Assembly (NCBI RefSeq): GCF_025244665.1 | Contig: NZ_CP104205.1 | Coordinates: forward strand, 3,035,001 to 3,099,000 | Source: Maribacter litopenaei | GTDB taxonomy: Bacteria > Bacteroidota > Bacteroidia > Flavobacteriales > Flavobacteriaceae | Length of the DNA: 64,000 nucleotides | Direction: 5' to 3' | In this document: positions 9,713 through 19,633 of the stretch, in pieces | Layout: every line of letters begins with the position of its first letter | How positions within the stretch are numbered: position 1 is the stretch's first letter | The notes under the pieces: model-generated | Database searches by the model: none | The model's input: the letters and a program-made list of their open reading frames with translations, nothing else | Told to the model about the DNA's origin: nothing | Program-made: the position numbers and the translations under genes

Positions 9713-11165
9713 ATGGATACAACAATAGAGTTAGCGGATGGTTTTGAGATTTCACGTGTTGTGACCGGACTTTGGCAAATTGCCGATATGGAACGGCACG
9801 GAACTACCTTAGATCCCGTGGAAACGGCCAAATACATGCAGCCTTATCTCGGATGCTGGACTAACTTCCTTCGACATGGCAGACCATTACGGCTCCAGCG
9901 AAATCATTGCGGGTACTTTTAAAAACAATCTTGCCGATAAAAAAACTGTCCAACTTTTTACCAAGTGGGTACCCAAACCGGGTAAGATTACAAGGGAAGA
10001 AGTTCGGGGGGCGGTCAATATCGCCTTAAATAGGATGCAACAAACTTCCATTGACCTCATGCAATTTCACGCATGGTACTATCCGGATCCCAGTTGGTTG
10101 GATGGATTGATCTATTTGAAGGAACTAAAGGACGAGGGACTTATAAAGCATTTGGGGGTTACCAATTTTGATGCCGCCCATTTGCGCATTGCCCTGGCCA
10201 GCGGCATTCCAATTGTTAGCAATCAAGTGTGCCATTCCTTGATCGATCAACGTGCCCTAGGAAACATGGCCGCGGTCTGTAAACAATACAACGTAAAACT
10301 ATTGGCTTTTGGCACCTTGGCAGGTGGCTTTTTAACCGATACTTGGCTGGGCAAGCCCGAACCCAAAAAAGAAGAATTGCAAACTTGGTCACAGATGAAG
10401 TATAAGCGCTTCATCGATGCTGCCGGGGGATGGGAACCTTATCAGCACGTGTTGAAAACCGTACGCACGGTGGCGGATAAACATAGGGCCTCCCTTGCCA
10501 ACATTGCCACACGCTATATTTTGGAAAATCCGGCCGTGGCTGCTGTAATCGTTGGAGCACGGTTGGGTAAAAGTGAACACATACAGGACAACAGAAACAT
10601 GTTGGACATCACATTGGACCCTTCTGATATGGAAACCATCAAAAATGCGTTGAAAGGGTTAAAAATGATTCCGGGTGACTGTGGGGATGAATACCGAAAG
10701 CCTCCATTCTTAACGGCATCAGGCGACCTCAGCGACCACTTGGAAACCATTCCAAAGGCGTTTACCCCGATAAAAACCGGGCACAACCGTGAACAGATTT
10801 ATAGCGGTACGGAATGGGAGGAGTATGCGGGATACTGCAGGGCCGTAAAAGTGGATAACAGGATCCATGTCTCGGGGACGACCGCCACACATGGAAACCT
10901 GAGAATAGGCGGGAACGATCCAGCGGCACAGACCCATTTTATCATCGATAAAATTGAAGGAGCTATGACCTCTTTTGGTGGTTCGTTGGCCGATGTGGTC
11001 CGTACCCGAATTTTTGTGAACGAACTGACCGATTGGGAACTTGTGGCCCGCGCCCACGGGGAGCGTTTCAAGGATATCAACCCCGCAAACACCTTGGTAG
11101 AGGCCAAACTGGTGGGCGAAGGCTATCCGGTGGAAATTGAGGCCGAAGCGGTTTTAAGCCAATAA
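9713..11165 (+). CDS. Aldo-keto reductase fused to a C-terminal RidA domain (frame broken once)
   Basis: About 484 residues. Residues 1-320 form an aldo-keto reductase barrel with the tetrad visible as Asp and Tyr in DMADHYG, Lys in FTKWVPK and His in MQFHAWYY. The last ~115 residues (from YAGYCRAVKVDNRIHVSG to VEIEAEAVLSQ) form a RidA/YjgF domain. RidA enzymes hydrolyse reactive enamine/imine intermediates, so the fusion could couple oxidation or reduction of a substrate to imine release. The Arg that RidA uses near the C-terminal NTLVEAKL stretch appears to be replaced, so classical deaminase activity is uncertain. One extra G in TCTCGG 9847-9852 breaks the frame (repair: YLDAGLTSFDMADHYG). 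Third gene of the DUF885-APC operon. Confidence 0.85.
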
Positions 11166-11170
11166 CGCAC

Positions 11171-14100
11171 CTATTCCATTTCCCAGTCCAAATCGGATTT
11201 TTTGATTTCCAATGCAAAGTCCTGCCACTTGGTTTTCATAAAATCGTCCACGGCACTGGAAAAATCGGAAACCAATTGGGTAGCCCGTTCCAAGGCTTCC
11301 CAATGTTGTTTGGATGGTTCCGTGGTCCGGGCAGCCGCAATCTGTAGGACTTCCTTAATTTTTGAATGGGCCGAGGTTTCAAAGGATTGCCAAGCCCCTA
11401 CCTGACGATCCGGTCTTGGGGTCTGCCCTTTTGCTTTTAAGGTTTTTAAGTCGGTTTTCATTCGGTTGATTTTTCGTTGTAAGGAAGTGTTCGATTTTCC
11501 CGATGCATCGGAGACTTGCTTAAGTAGCTTATCCACCTTTTTCTGCTTTTCATCTATGGATGTAAGTTGTTCCGAAATCTGTTTTACCAGCTCATCGGCC
11601 GCTTTTCTGTAGTCGTACAATTGCCGGTCTACGGCTTTATCCAAATCGAAACGAGGATCCGGAATCACTTTTACTTTGGTGGTATCGGATACAGTTCCAT
11701 AGTTCAGGACGATGGTATAATCTCCCGGCAGCACTGGAATATCCCTTGAAAAATCGTCCGTCCAGGAACCGGGTAGGGAACTTGACTTTTTGTCCAATTT
11801 CCAAAGAAGGTAGTTGAGTCCGACTTTGAGATTTTTGGTTTCCACCGAATTGATGTTATTGCCTTCATGATCAAAAATATCGGCCTTAATGATATCCCCC
11901 TCCTTGGGTACTTCCGAAAGGTAAAAGGGGATTTCGGTTTTTTGAAAGACCTTGTTCTCGCCCTCAAAAGTGGTGTGGAACCCGATCCAAATATTCCCGG
12001 GCGGATTTATAAATAGTCCTTTGACCTGTACGGCATCGTTCATGGGTAGGGCGGTCAACCCCTCTTTCAATCTGTTCCCGGCAATTTCACGTAAGGACAA
12101 CAAATCGTCCAGCACCCAAATGGCCCTTCCAAAAGTTCCTACGATTAAGGCAGATTCCGTTTCCTGAATTTTTAAATCCATGGTGGAAACTGAGGGAAAA
12201 CCGTTTTTAAACTGTGCCCATGTTTGGCCTTCATCGGCACTGATCCAAAGTCCGTGCTCCGTCCCTAGAAAAACCAGATTGGGTTCTATGGAATCTTGGA
12301 TAACGGTGAGAGCGTATCCACGTACCGTATTACCGTTTACCATTCGCTGCCATGTCTTACCAAAGTCATCGGTCTTAAAAAGATAAGGCGCATAATCGCC
12401 CTTTCTATAATTGTTCACCACCATCCAAGCGGTTCCTTTTTTATAGGTCGATGCCTGAATCTGGGCGATCCACCCTTCTTCCGGCATATCGGTTACATTG
12501 GAAGTAAGATTGGTCCATGTCTCTCCACCGTCCGTGGTCAATTGCACCTGACCGTCATCGGTACCTGCCCAAATCAACTTCTCGTCCAGTTGACTAGGAG
12601 CTATGGTGAGAATGGAACTATAACGTTCCGCCCCGGAAATATCCAGCGTAAGACCGCCATAATCCCCTTTTTGATACTCCGGATTATTGGTGGACAGGTC
12701 CGGGGAGATAACCTTCCAAGTAGCCCCTTTGTCCAGGGTATAATGCACGAACTGGGACCCGTAGTAGGCCGCATCGGGATTAAACGGATCCCGTGCAAAA
12801 CCAGCGTTCCAATTAAAGCGCAACTCGGTTTTAAGATCGGGCGCTGGCGGTTGTATGTTCACATAGTAACCCGTTAACTTATCATATCGGTACAAATTTC
12901 CATTTTGTGAGGAACCGTAGCCAAATCGGGAGTTGTCCAAATCGGGCGAAATGTCAAAACCATCGCCACCCACTAAATATTGCCAATATAGGGTACGGAT
13001 GCCCCCGCGTTTCCATGTATAGGCCGGGCCGGACCAATTGCCATTATCCTGCATGCCTCCATACACATTGTAAGGCCGGTCGTTATCCACACCTACATGG
13101 TAGAATTGGGCCACGGGAATGGTCTCGGGAAAATACCAGCTTTTACCATGGTCATGGGTAATTCCCAAACCGCCATCGCCCCCAATGATAAAATGCTTTG
13201 CATCCTTGGGATTGACCCAAAAGGCATGAAAATCGGCATGGATTCCTTTGGTTTCGTCGGCAGGAATCATGGGAATCGTATCAAAAGTCACGGCCCCGTC
13301 ATAACTGACGGATAAGGGCTGATAAATATTATAGACTCTATTGGCGTCCTCTGTATCCACCGCCAAATCCTGAAAGTAAAAAGGTCGGTTGTTCGCAAAT
13401 TTGGGCGTATCATTGATCAATTCCCAATGCACTCCTGCATCATCGCTGCGGTATATGGCGTTTTTTTTCGCTTCTATCTTGGCGTACATCCTATTGGGAT
13501 TTGACGGTGCGATCGCCAGCCCAATTCGGCCCAAATTGCCCGCAGGCAGGCCTTCATCTGCCCCTAATTTCTTCCAGTTTTTTCCTGCATCCTCGCTCAC
13601 AAAAAGTCCGGAGCCTTCCCCTCCCGATGTAAAATAATACGGGGTACGTTCGTGCTCGTATAAGGCCACGAACAATTTCCTGGGATTCCTTGGATCCATG
13701 ACCATATCCGCAACGCCCGATTTCTCATTGGTAAATAGAATTTTCTCCCAATGGGCACCGCCATCAACTGTTTTGTATAGCCCCCTATTTGGATTGGCCG
13801 AAAAAGGGTCTCCCATGGCACCAACATAGATAGTATTTGGGTCGTTAGGGTCAATGATAATCCTGTGGATGGTCTTGGTAGCTTCCAAACCCATGTGTTT
13901 CCAACGTATCCCACCGTCCTCGCTTTTGAAAATTCCCATGCCCAAGTTCATGGAGTTTACGGGGTTTCCTTCGCCGGTACCGACCCATATCACATTGGAA
14001 TTACTTTGTTGGATGGCCAAGGCCCCAATATTCTGTGTGGGCTGGTTATCAAAAACAGGTTTCCAAGCAGAACCGCCATTCTCAGATTTCCACACCCCAC

Positions 14101-14296
14101 CGGAGGCGGCCCCCACATACATGATTTTGGGATCATCGGTCACGACATCAATGGCTGTTATCCTGCCACTCATATTTGCAGGCCCCACGTTCCTAATTTT
14201 TAGGTTCTGTAGTTTTGAAAAATCGATTTGTTGGGCAAAGCACGTAACTATAAAAAAAGTAGAAAAAAGAAGCGTAAAAAGTGATTTGTTGGCCAT
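11171..14296 (-). CDS. Large secreted BNR/VPS10-type beta-propeller protein
   Basis: About 1041 residues with a signal peptide (MANKSLFTLLFSTFFIVTCFAQ); I prefer this ATG over an upstream in-frame one because it gives a canonical signal sequence. Repeated Asp-box motifs of the form S/T-x-D-x-G-x-x-W (SEDGGIRWKHMG, SEDAGKNWKKLG, SDDAGVHWELIN, TDDGGETWTNLT) define two stacked propellers like those of sortilin/VPS10 and sialidase-type proteins. A C-terminal Ig-like segment (about 740-880) and an alpha-helical tail rich in Lys and Gln follow. Often annotated as glycosyl hydrolase, but no catalytic residues are evident. It converges on the AKR-RidA gene with a 5-bp gap. Intact, in contrast to its neighbours. 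Confidence 0.8.
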   Translation of the reverse strand: MANKSLFTLLFSTFFIVTCFAQQIDFSKLQNLKIRNVGPANMSGRITAIDVVTDDPKIMYVGAASGGVWKSENGGSAWKPVFDNQPTQNIGALAIQQSNSNVIWVGTGEGNPVNSMNLGMGIFKSEDGGIRWKHMGLEATKTIHRIIIDPNDPNTIYVGAMGDPFSANPNRGLYKTVDGGAHWEKILFTNEKSGVADMVMDPRNPRKLFVALYEHERTPYYFTSGGEGSGLFVSEDAGKNWKKLGADEGLPAGNLGRIGLAIAPSNPNRMYAKIEAKKNAIYRSDDAGVHWELINDTPKFANNRPFYFQDLAVDTEDANRVYNIYQPLSVSYDGAVTFDTIPMIPADETKGIHADFHAFWVNPKDAKHFIIGGDGGLGITHDHGKSWYFPETIPVAQFYHVGVDNDRPYNVYGGMQDNGNWSGPAYTWKRGGIRTLYWQYLVGGDGFDISPDLDNSRFGYGSSQNGNLYRYDKLTGYYVNIQPPAPDLKTELRFNWNAGFARDPFNPDAAYYGSQFVHYTLDKGATWKVISPDLSTNNPEYQKGDYGGLTLDISGAERYSSILTIAPSQLDEKLIWAGTDDGQVQLTTDGGETWTNLTSNVTDMPEEGWIAQIQASTYKKGTAWMVVNNYRKGDYAPYLFKTDDFGKTWQRMVNGNTVRGYALTVIQDSIEPNLVFLGTEHGLWISADEGQTWAQFKNGFPSVSTMDLKIQETESALIVGTFGRAIWVLDDLLSLREIAGNRLKEGLTALPMNDAVQVKGLFINPPGNIWIGFHTTFEGENKVFQKTEIPFYLSEVPKEGDIIKADIFDHEGNNINSVETKNLKVGLNYLLWKLDKKSSSLPGSWTDDFSRDIPVLPGDYTIVLNYGTVSDTTKVKVIPDPRFDLDKAVDRQLYDYRKAADELVKQISEQLTSIDEKQKKVDKLLKQVSDASGKSNTSLQRKINRMKTDLKTLKAKGQTPRPDRQVGAWQSFETSAHSKIKEVLQIAAARTTEPSKQHWEALERATQLVSDFSSAVDDFMKTKWQDFALEIKKSDLDWEME

Positions 14297-14386
14297 TGGA
14301 ATTATTGAGTTAAAAATCAAAAATAAACCATCCAAAACAATTCAGATACACATTATTGATCTCCTAAAATAGGATTTCAGATTTAA

Positions 14387-16423
14387 CTAAAGTAGGCCTT
14401 CGCTTTCTAAGGTTTTTTTGAGTTTTGACTGGTTATCCCAAAATCGATCTTTTATCTTTTGCATAATGACTTGAAAATCAGAATGATTTTTCAGTGGTTG
14501 AATCAGTGGTTCATCTTCAATTAATAAAAACCAATAGAGATAATTCTCTGCTTTGGAAAATATTCTAAGCTCTTCGACTGCCTCATTGATCTTACCTTCA
14601 TAAGCGTATTTCCAAACGAGATTTACACTTTTATAAGTTGATTGATCCCCTTCGCAGTATTCAGAGAAATCATTAAACAGTTTCTCAGCTTCCTTGTCCA
14701 ACCCCATCTCTTTATAGACCTGTGCAATTTTGACGTTTTCCTGCTGATAAATATCCAGTCCATTTGCTTCCCTGGCTTCCACAAATTTTTTAAAATAGGA
14801 ATAGGCACTGTCATAATTTTCCTCAATGTAGTACAACTTCCCTATGTCCTGTAAAATATCCGGACGGGTAGTATCCTTCTTCCATTCGTTTAAAAGTAAA
14901 TTCCTTGTACGCTTAATATTACCATCTTTGGCAAATAAAATAAATGCCTTTAAGTGCGGAGCAAAGTAGTTTTCAGCATTATAATCCAGCGACTTGTTGA
15001 TATATTTCAAGGCTTCATCCGGAAATCCTGACGATACAAGGGCATTGCTTAGCTGTAAATACGTGTAGCTGCGGGTAATGGAATCACTCGCAACGGTAAG
15101 CTGAACCCCTTTTAAGGCATATTCCAGGTATTTATTGGTATTGGGAAGCATATGTGAGTAAAATTCCGCCAGTATTTGTACCGCCAGCGATGAATTAGGA
15201 TTATACTCCAATGCCTTATCAAGATGTGGCAAGGCCAAATGGTACTCCTTTGTTTGTATATAGTAAAAGGCCTTGGCGACCAAACTTTCGGCAGATTTTG
15301 AATCATATAGCAAGGCCTTATCCGCAAAGCTGTTTATCTTTTCGGTGTACTGTTTCTCAAGTTGCGACATTTCGAGCAGATAGTATGAAATAGCGATGTT
15401 GGCATAGGCCAGGGCAAACTCCGGATCCTGCTCTATGGCTTTTTCAAATAATGCAATGGCCTCTTCCAACCCTTCATTAGTGCGCGAATAATAAAGATCC
15501 AATGCTTGTAGATAGTAATCATAGGCCAATAGATTGTCAGTTGGTATTTTTTCAATCTGCTCCAATTCGGCCGGTGTCACGATAGCTTCAATGGCATCTG
15601 CGATTTTCTTGGCCACATCGTTTTGCAATTCAAAAATGTCCTCAACTTCACGACTGTACTGTTCGGACCATATAGGCGTGTCCGTCGTTGCATCTATCAA
15701 TTGTACATTTAGCAAAACGGTATTTCCAACTCGTTGACCACTACCCTCTACCAAATAGTTCACATGGAGTTCCTGTGCTATCTCCTGCACATTTTTTTGG
15801 GTTCTTCTATATTTTTCGACGGAAGTTCTACTGATAACCCTCAAATCCTCAATTTTTTGAAGATTGTTCAGCGCCGATTCCATCAGCCCGTTTACAAAAT
15901 AAAGGTTAGTAGAATCACTACTCTCATTATTAAAGGGAAGCACAGCAATGGATTTCTCCAATATCACCGATTGATTTGGCTCTTTTTTGGAAATAAAAAA
16001 ATAAGCGGCCATGATTAGCAAAACTCCAACAATGGCAACAACCGGCCAAAAATAACGCCGTTGCCGACCGGTATCTTGTTGTGGGGGCAAGGACAACTCT
16101 GTCTCCTTATGTATTTCCCCTGGAGAAAAACCATATTGTTCCCTAAAGCATTTTATAAAGTATGAGGTACTTCCAAAACCTACTTGATACGAAACTTCGG
16201 ATACCGTAGAATCGGTTTCCTTTAACAAGTTCATGGCCTCTTCCAATCTAATTTTACGTATAAACTGACTTGCAGATAATTGGGTCTCCTTTTTTATTTT
16301 CCGAAGCAAATTGGATCGGCTCATGTGCATGGCATCCGCCAACTCGGATACCCCAAATTGTTCATTAGAAAGGTTTTTGAGAATTATGTCCCTGGTTTCT
16401 ACTATAAAGGTTGACCTGTTCAC
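14387..16423 (-). CDS. Transmembrane regulator: AraC-type HTH, one TM helix, extracytoplasmic TolB-like/TPR sensor
   Basis: 678 residues. Residues 1-105 are an AraC-type double HTH (FGVSELADAMHMSRSNLLRKI; SEVSYQVGFGSTSYFIKCFREQYGFSP). One membrane helix lies at about 124-144 (YFWPVVAIVGVLLIMAAYFF). The remainder is a TolB/CsgG-like module (SIAVLPFNNESSDSTNLYFVNG, LVEGSGQRVGNTVLLNVQLI) and about eight TPR repeats with typical A/L-rich helices. The topology places the DNA-binding part inside and the TPRs outside, a ToxR-like one-component membrane regulator. The divergent intergenic region carries 20-bp-period direct repeats (16526-16555), and a close copy of the block recurs at 20718, so these are its likely targets. 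Confidence 0.85.
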   Translation of the reverse strand: MNRSTFIVETRDIILKNLSNEQFGVSELADAMHMSRSNLLRKIKKETQLSASQFIRKIRLEEAMNLLKETDSTVSEVSYQVGFGSTSYFIKCFREQYGFSPGEIHKETELSLPPQQDTGRQRRYFWPVVAIVGVLLIMAAYFFISKKEPNQSVILEKSIAVLPFNNESSDSTNLYFVNGLMESALNNLQKIEDLRVISRTSVEKYRRTQKNVQEIAQELHVNYLVEGSGQRVGNTVLLNVQLIDATTDTPIWSEQYSREVEDIFELQNDVAKKIADAIEAIVTPAELEQIEKIPTDNLLAYDYYLQALDLYYSRTNEGLEEAIALFEKAIEQDPEFALAYANIAISYYLLEMSQLEKQYTEKINSFADKALLYDSKSAESLVAKAFYYIQTKEYHLALPHLDKALEYNPNSSLAVQILAEFYSHMLPNTNKYLEYALKGVQLTVASDSITRSYTYLQLSNALVSSGFPDEALKYINKSLDYNAENYFAPHLKAFILFAKDGNIKRTRNLLLNEWKKDTTRPDILQDIGKLYYIEENYDSAYSYFKKFVEAREANGLDIYQQENVKIAQVYKEMGLDKEAEKLFNDFSEYCEGDQSTYKSVNLVWKYAYEGKINEAVEELRIFSKAENYLYWFLLIEDEPLIQPLKNHSDFQVIMQKIKDRFWDNQSKLKKTLESEGLL

Positions 16424-16525
16424 AGATTGGATAGAATACTAGTTTTTGCTCGCCCTAAATTAGAAAAAATGTAGGAAACTAAGGCATTTCCTAGAATCGC
16501 CTATCATGATAGACCAAACACCATA

Positions 16526-16645
16526 TTGCGTCATATTTTATACCGTTGCGTCATAGTTTTTATCCCCTCCTGAAACTTGATACGTTCTTCCGCATAGCTC
16601 GTAAACCTTGCATCACAGCCTCATCGACCTTTGTAATATCAAAAA
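16526..16645 (+). promoter_or_regulatory. Upstream control block, copy 1, with direct repeats TTGCGTCATA
   Basis: Two identical 10-mers TTGCGTCATA lie at 16526-16535 and 16546-16555, exactly 20 bp apart, a spacing typical of AraC-family half-sites on one helix face. They are followed by about 90 bp that align without gaps and at roughly 85 % identity (counted by eye) to 20743-20835. The block ends in GACCTTTG (16626-16633), one mismatch from TAnnTTTG. It lies between the AraC/TPR regulator gene and the divergent barrel-protein gene. Confidence 0.6.
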
Positions 16646-16675
16646 AATCATATAAAAACCTTTAAAAATTTATGC

Positions 16676-17281
16676 ATGAAAACAATCAAAAAACAAATTA
16701 TCTTAAGAACGGCCATTACTGCCTTTACCTTAATTTCAACTATTTGTTATGCTCAGAAGAATTCAGCTTCTCATAACAATTTTACCAGAGATGGCTTTAT
16801 GTTCGAATTTGGCCTTGGAGGTGGTGTTATTAGTATTGAAGATAGTGGGGGACTCCGAAACTATGATGATAGTCAAGGTGGTGGTACTTTTCCGGAATTA
16901 AAGTTTGGTTACATGTTGAATAACAATTTGGCGATTACCGTTTCTTTACCTGGAATGATTTACACGCTTGATGAAAATGATAGGGACTTTGGTGGTATAA
17001 TACCTTCTGTTCAGTATTGGATAAAGGATAGATGGTGGCTACATGGCGGCGCTGGTTTAGCAATAGATTCTCCTGCTCTATACGATATCAAGGAAAATGT
17101 TAATGACGATTGGAATACAGGTATAGCAGCAATGGTTAGTACGGGTTATGAAGTCTACAGAAAAAACAAATTTGCATTAAATGTGCAATCCAAACTCCTT
17201 GTTGGTGGTGTAAAGCTAAACAATGACATTGACAGAGAGGTTGTGCAATTTAGTTTGGGAATTGGTTTTAGCTGGTTTTAA
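16676..17281 (+). CDS. Small outer-membrane beta-barrel protein
   Basis: 201 residues with a signal peptide (KQIILRTAITAFTLISTICYAQ). The mature part alternates aromatic and polar residues in amphipathic strands (MFEFGLGGGVISIED, PELKFGYMLNNNLAITVSLP) and ends in VQFSLGIGFSWF, the C-terminal aromatic typical of BAM-inserted barrels. It is probably an eight-stranded barrel of the porin-like/OmpA-like type without a peptidoglycan-binding domain. It is divergent from the AraC/TPR regulator and downstream of control block 1. A lipoprotein and a DUF4386 protein follow in the same orientation, probably as an operon. No enzymatic role is visible. Confidence 0.75.
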   Translation: MKTIKKQIILRTAITAFTLISTICYAQKNSASHNNFTRDGFMFEFGLGGGVISIEDSGGLRNYDDSQGGGTFPELKFGYMLNNNLAITVSLPGMIYTLDENDRDFGGIIPSVQYWIKDRWWLHGGAGLAIDSPALYDIKENVNDDWNTGIAAMVSTGYEVYRKNKFALNVQSKLLVGGVKLNNDIDREVVQFSLGIGFSWF

Positions 17282-17310
17282 TTAATAAGGAATTTTAAAA
17301 AGTAAAGAAA

Positions 17311-17902
17311 ATGAAAAGTCTATTTGTAATACCATTGGCATTAATGATTCTTAGTGCCTGCAGTGACCAATACAATACAAAAACCGAACAACCAACACCA
17401 GCTGATTATACGGCAGGTGAAAAATGGGTCTCGGAAATATAAGGGTGTGACTACTGAAGGAGAAGTACGCTCAGAAGGAACAGATACAAGGGTAGTCGTA
17501 AGTTATGATGGAGTTTTGGGAATGACTATCGGTAAAGATACCATTCCAATTGCAGAAATTGCAAAACCAGATGACAGTGAAACACCAAAGTACGACTGGC
17601 CACTTGAAATTGGCAAAAAGTGGAAATATGAGAATAATTGGACTAGTCAGGATGGAACCACCGGAAATCAAAGTCAAACTGCCGAAGTACTATCATTCAA
17701 AGAAGAAACAGTGGAAGCCGGAACTTTTATGGCATACACCATTAAATATTCCGGCAAGACTACCAATTCCAGGGGTTACAATGCAAATGAAACAGAAGTT
17801 TGGTTGTATGCTCCTGCCGTGAAAAATTTCATAAAACTAACCCAAGACCAAGGTGAATTTCACTACGTAGAGGAATTAATCGTATACTCAAAACCTAAAT
17901 GA
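17311..17902 (+). CDS. Lipoprotein of unknown function (frame broken once)
   Basis: MKSLFVIPLALMILSACSDQ is a lipoprotein signal with lipobox LSAC. After about 40 residues the frame breaks at TCTCGG 17429-17434; removing one G gives EKWVSKYKGVTTEGEV and a protein of about 197 residues. The mature part is beta-rich (VVVSYDGVLGMTIGKDTI, FHYVEELIVYSKPK) with no motif I recognise. The stop codon overlaps the DUF4386 start (ATGA), so the two are translationally coupled. It probably sits on the inner leaflet of the outer membrane together with the preceding barrel protein. Confidence 0.65.
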
Positions 17903-18603
17903 AAGCAAAAATGATTGTAAATAATGAACAAACGCGTATGATTAAGACAGCGAGAACAACCGGTATATGGTATTTAATGATGGCTATTACAGGAATTCTA
18001 GGATTTATGGTCTTTCATTCTCAAATATTCGTATCCGGTAATCCTGAACAAACCCTATCGAATTTGGTAGCATTGGAATCGACTGCAAGAATTAGGTTAC
18101 TGTTAGAGTTTGCTATCGTACTATCACAGGCACTCACCGCTGTTTGGTTTTTCAAATTATTTAAGGACAATTATGAATGGGAAGCTTGGACGCTAGGTAT
18201 ATGGGGCATGGTGAATGCCATAGCCATAATGATAAGTGCAATTTCAATAGCCTCAGCAATAGGTATTGCAAATTCCGATATAAGTATTACGGAAGACAAA
18301 GTTCTACTAATTCAGATGCTTCAACATATGATTTCAAATGCTTGGGGAATTGGTGGTCTTTTCTTTGGGCTTTGGTTATTTCCAATGGGATACATTGTTA
18401 TTAAGTCTAAAAGGTTGCCTATCTGGTTAGGAAGAGTTCTTATTTTAGGTGGTATAGGCTACCTGATTAGCACTGTTATACGCTACGCAGGAATTAATTT
18501 AAGCTTCAATAGATTTCTTATGCTACCCGCTACCATTGGAGAATTTTGGATGATAGGGTATTTACTAATTTTTGGAATAAGGCCAATCAACGAGAAAAAT
18601 TAA
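17899..18603 (+). CDS. DUF4386 integral membrane protein
   Basis: 234 residues with six hydrophobic segments: IWYLMMAITGILGFMVF, LLLEFAIVLSQALTAVWFF, LGIWGMVNAIAIMISAI, WGIGGLFFGLWLFPMGYIV, VLILGGIGYLISTVI and FWMIGYLLIFGI. The pattern and the WGIGGLFFGLWLFP signature match DUF4386, a family with no known function. The start ATG overlaps the lipoprotein stop. It is third gene after control block 1 and therefore a candidate member of the AraC/TPR regulon. Confidence 0.8.
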   Translation: MKAKMIVNNEQTRMIKTARTTGIWYLMMAITGILGFMVFHSQIFVSGNPEQTLSNLVALESTARIRLLLEFAIVLSQALTAVWFFKLFKDNYEWEAWTLGIWGMVNAIAIMISAISIASAIGIANSDISITEDKVLLIQMLQHMISNAWGIGGLFFGLWLFPMGYIVIKSKRLPIWLGRVLILGGIGYLISTVIRYAGINLSFNRFLMLPATIGEFWMIGYLLIFGIRPINEKN

Positions 18604-18761
18604 ATATAAATGGCATACAACATTGGTTAAAAAACAAAAGGTTGAAAGTTTTAAGTAAAGATTATGACATTCGACAAAAATCAGTTCTCGGATGAAAGAT
18701 TTTCGGTTCTAAAACCGTACTTTTCTTACTAGAGACCATTGCGGCTAATTTGAGTTAACCT

Positions 18762-19526
18762 ATGAAATTATTTAGAAAAATTCGGCATAAGTTAATTTTA
18801 GACAATAAGAAAACGCAGTACCTGAAGTATGCGTTAGGCGAAATTGTTCTAGTAGTCATTGGAATTTTAATTGCGATACAGATAAACAATTGGAACCAGT
18901 CGATTAAGGATAAGGATTCCTTACATGAATATTTGACTAAAATTAAATCTCATACGGCTGAAGATATAGAACAACTAGCAGGATTAACAAAAGGACGAAA
19001 ACAAATTTCAGACATCTGTAAAGAAGCACGCAATAGCATTTTAAATAAGACCGAAAAAGAGAATCTTTTTTTATTCAAAGTAAGCGGGGCTGCTTTTGCC
19101 GATTTCTATTTCAAACCAAATTCAGGGGGGTATGAATCTTTGAAAAACTCTGATTTTTATGGAAAAATAAATAATACCAAACTTGATTCACTATTGGCTA
19201 AATATCATGGTTTAGTGGATATCATTGCGGAAAATGAGCGAAATTACAATCAATATGCCGTGTACCAAGAAAATTATCTCGATTCGCAATTCGATAGGTC
19301 ACTTATGTTGGCTTCTGCGTTTATGCCATTGGATTCCTTAGCAACCAAAGCCACACCTCAATCCGAATATGACCAAGCATTTATCGAGTTTACAGCAGAA
19401 CCTGCTTATAGAAATGTTATAAGTCTAGCTGCGTGGCAGTTTGACACGATGATTGAACAATATAGCGAGTTAACAGAACTAGGACATCTCATCATGGAAG
19501 AAATTAATACGACAACCGGTGACTAA
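18762..19526 (+). CDS. DUF6090 membrane-anchored protein
   Basis: 254 residues. The N-terminus (MKLFRKIRHKLILDNKKTQYLKYALGEIVLVVIGILIAI) is diagnostic of DUF6090: a basic cytoplasmic stretch followed by one membrane helix ending in QINNWN. The rest is a helical extracytoplasmic domain. The family is abundant in Flavobacteriaceae, often in several copies per genome, with unknown function. Monocistronic as far as the spacing shows (158 bp before, 107 bp after). Intact. Confidence 0.85.
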   Translation: MKLFRKIRHKLILDNKKTQYLKYALGEIVLVVIGILIAIQINNWNQSIKDKDSLHEYLTKIKSHTAEDIEQLAGLTKGRKQISDICKEARNSILNKTEKENLFLFKVSGAAFADFYFKPNSGGYESLKNSDFYGKINNTKLDSLLAKYHGLVDIIAENERNYNQYAVYQENYLDSQFDRSLMLASAFMPLDSLATKATPQSEYDQAFIEFTAEPAYRNVISLAAWQFDTMIEQYSELTELGHLIMEEINTTTGD

Positions 19527-19633
19527 AAAAGAAAATATAATCCAAAAAAATGGGATACTAGCCACAACTTGAATACAATCAGTTGAAATACAAAAAACAA
19601 CAACTGTATTGATGTAGCAGCCTACAAAAAATC

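Noticed and set aside
11202..14372. Several long open frames on the plus strand opposite the BNR-propeller gene (e.g. 12296-12877, 13854-14372)
   Set aside because: They mirror a strongly coding minus-strand gene with clear Asp-box repeats and have no family resemblance, signal or spacing of their own.
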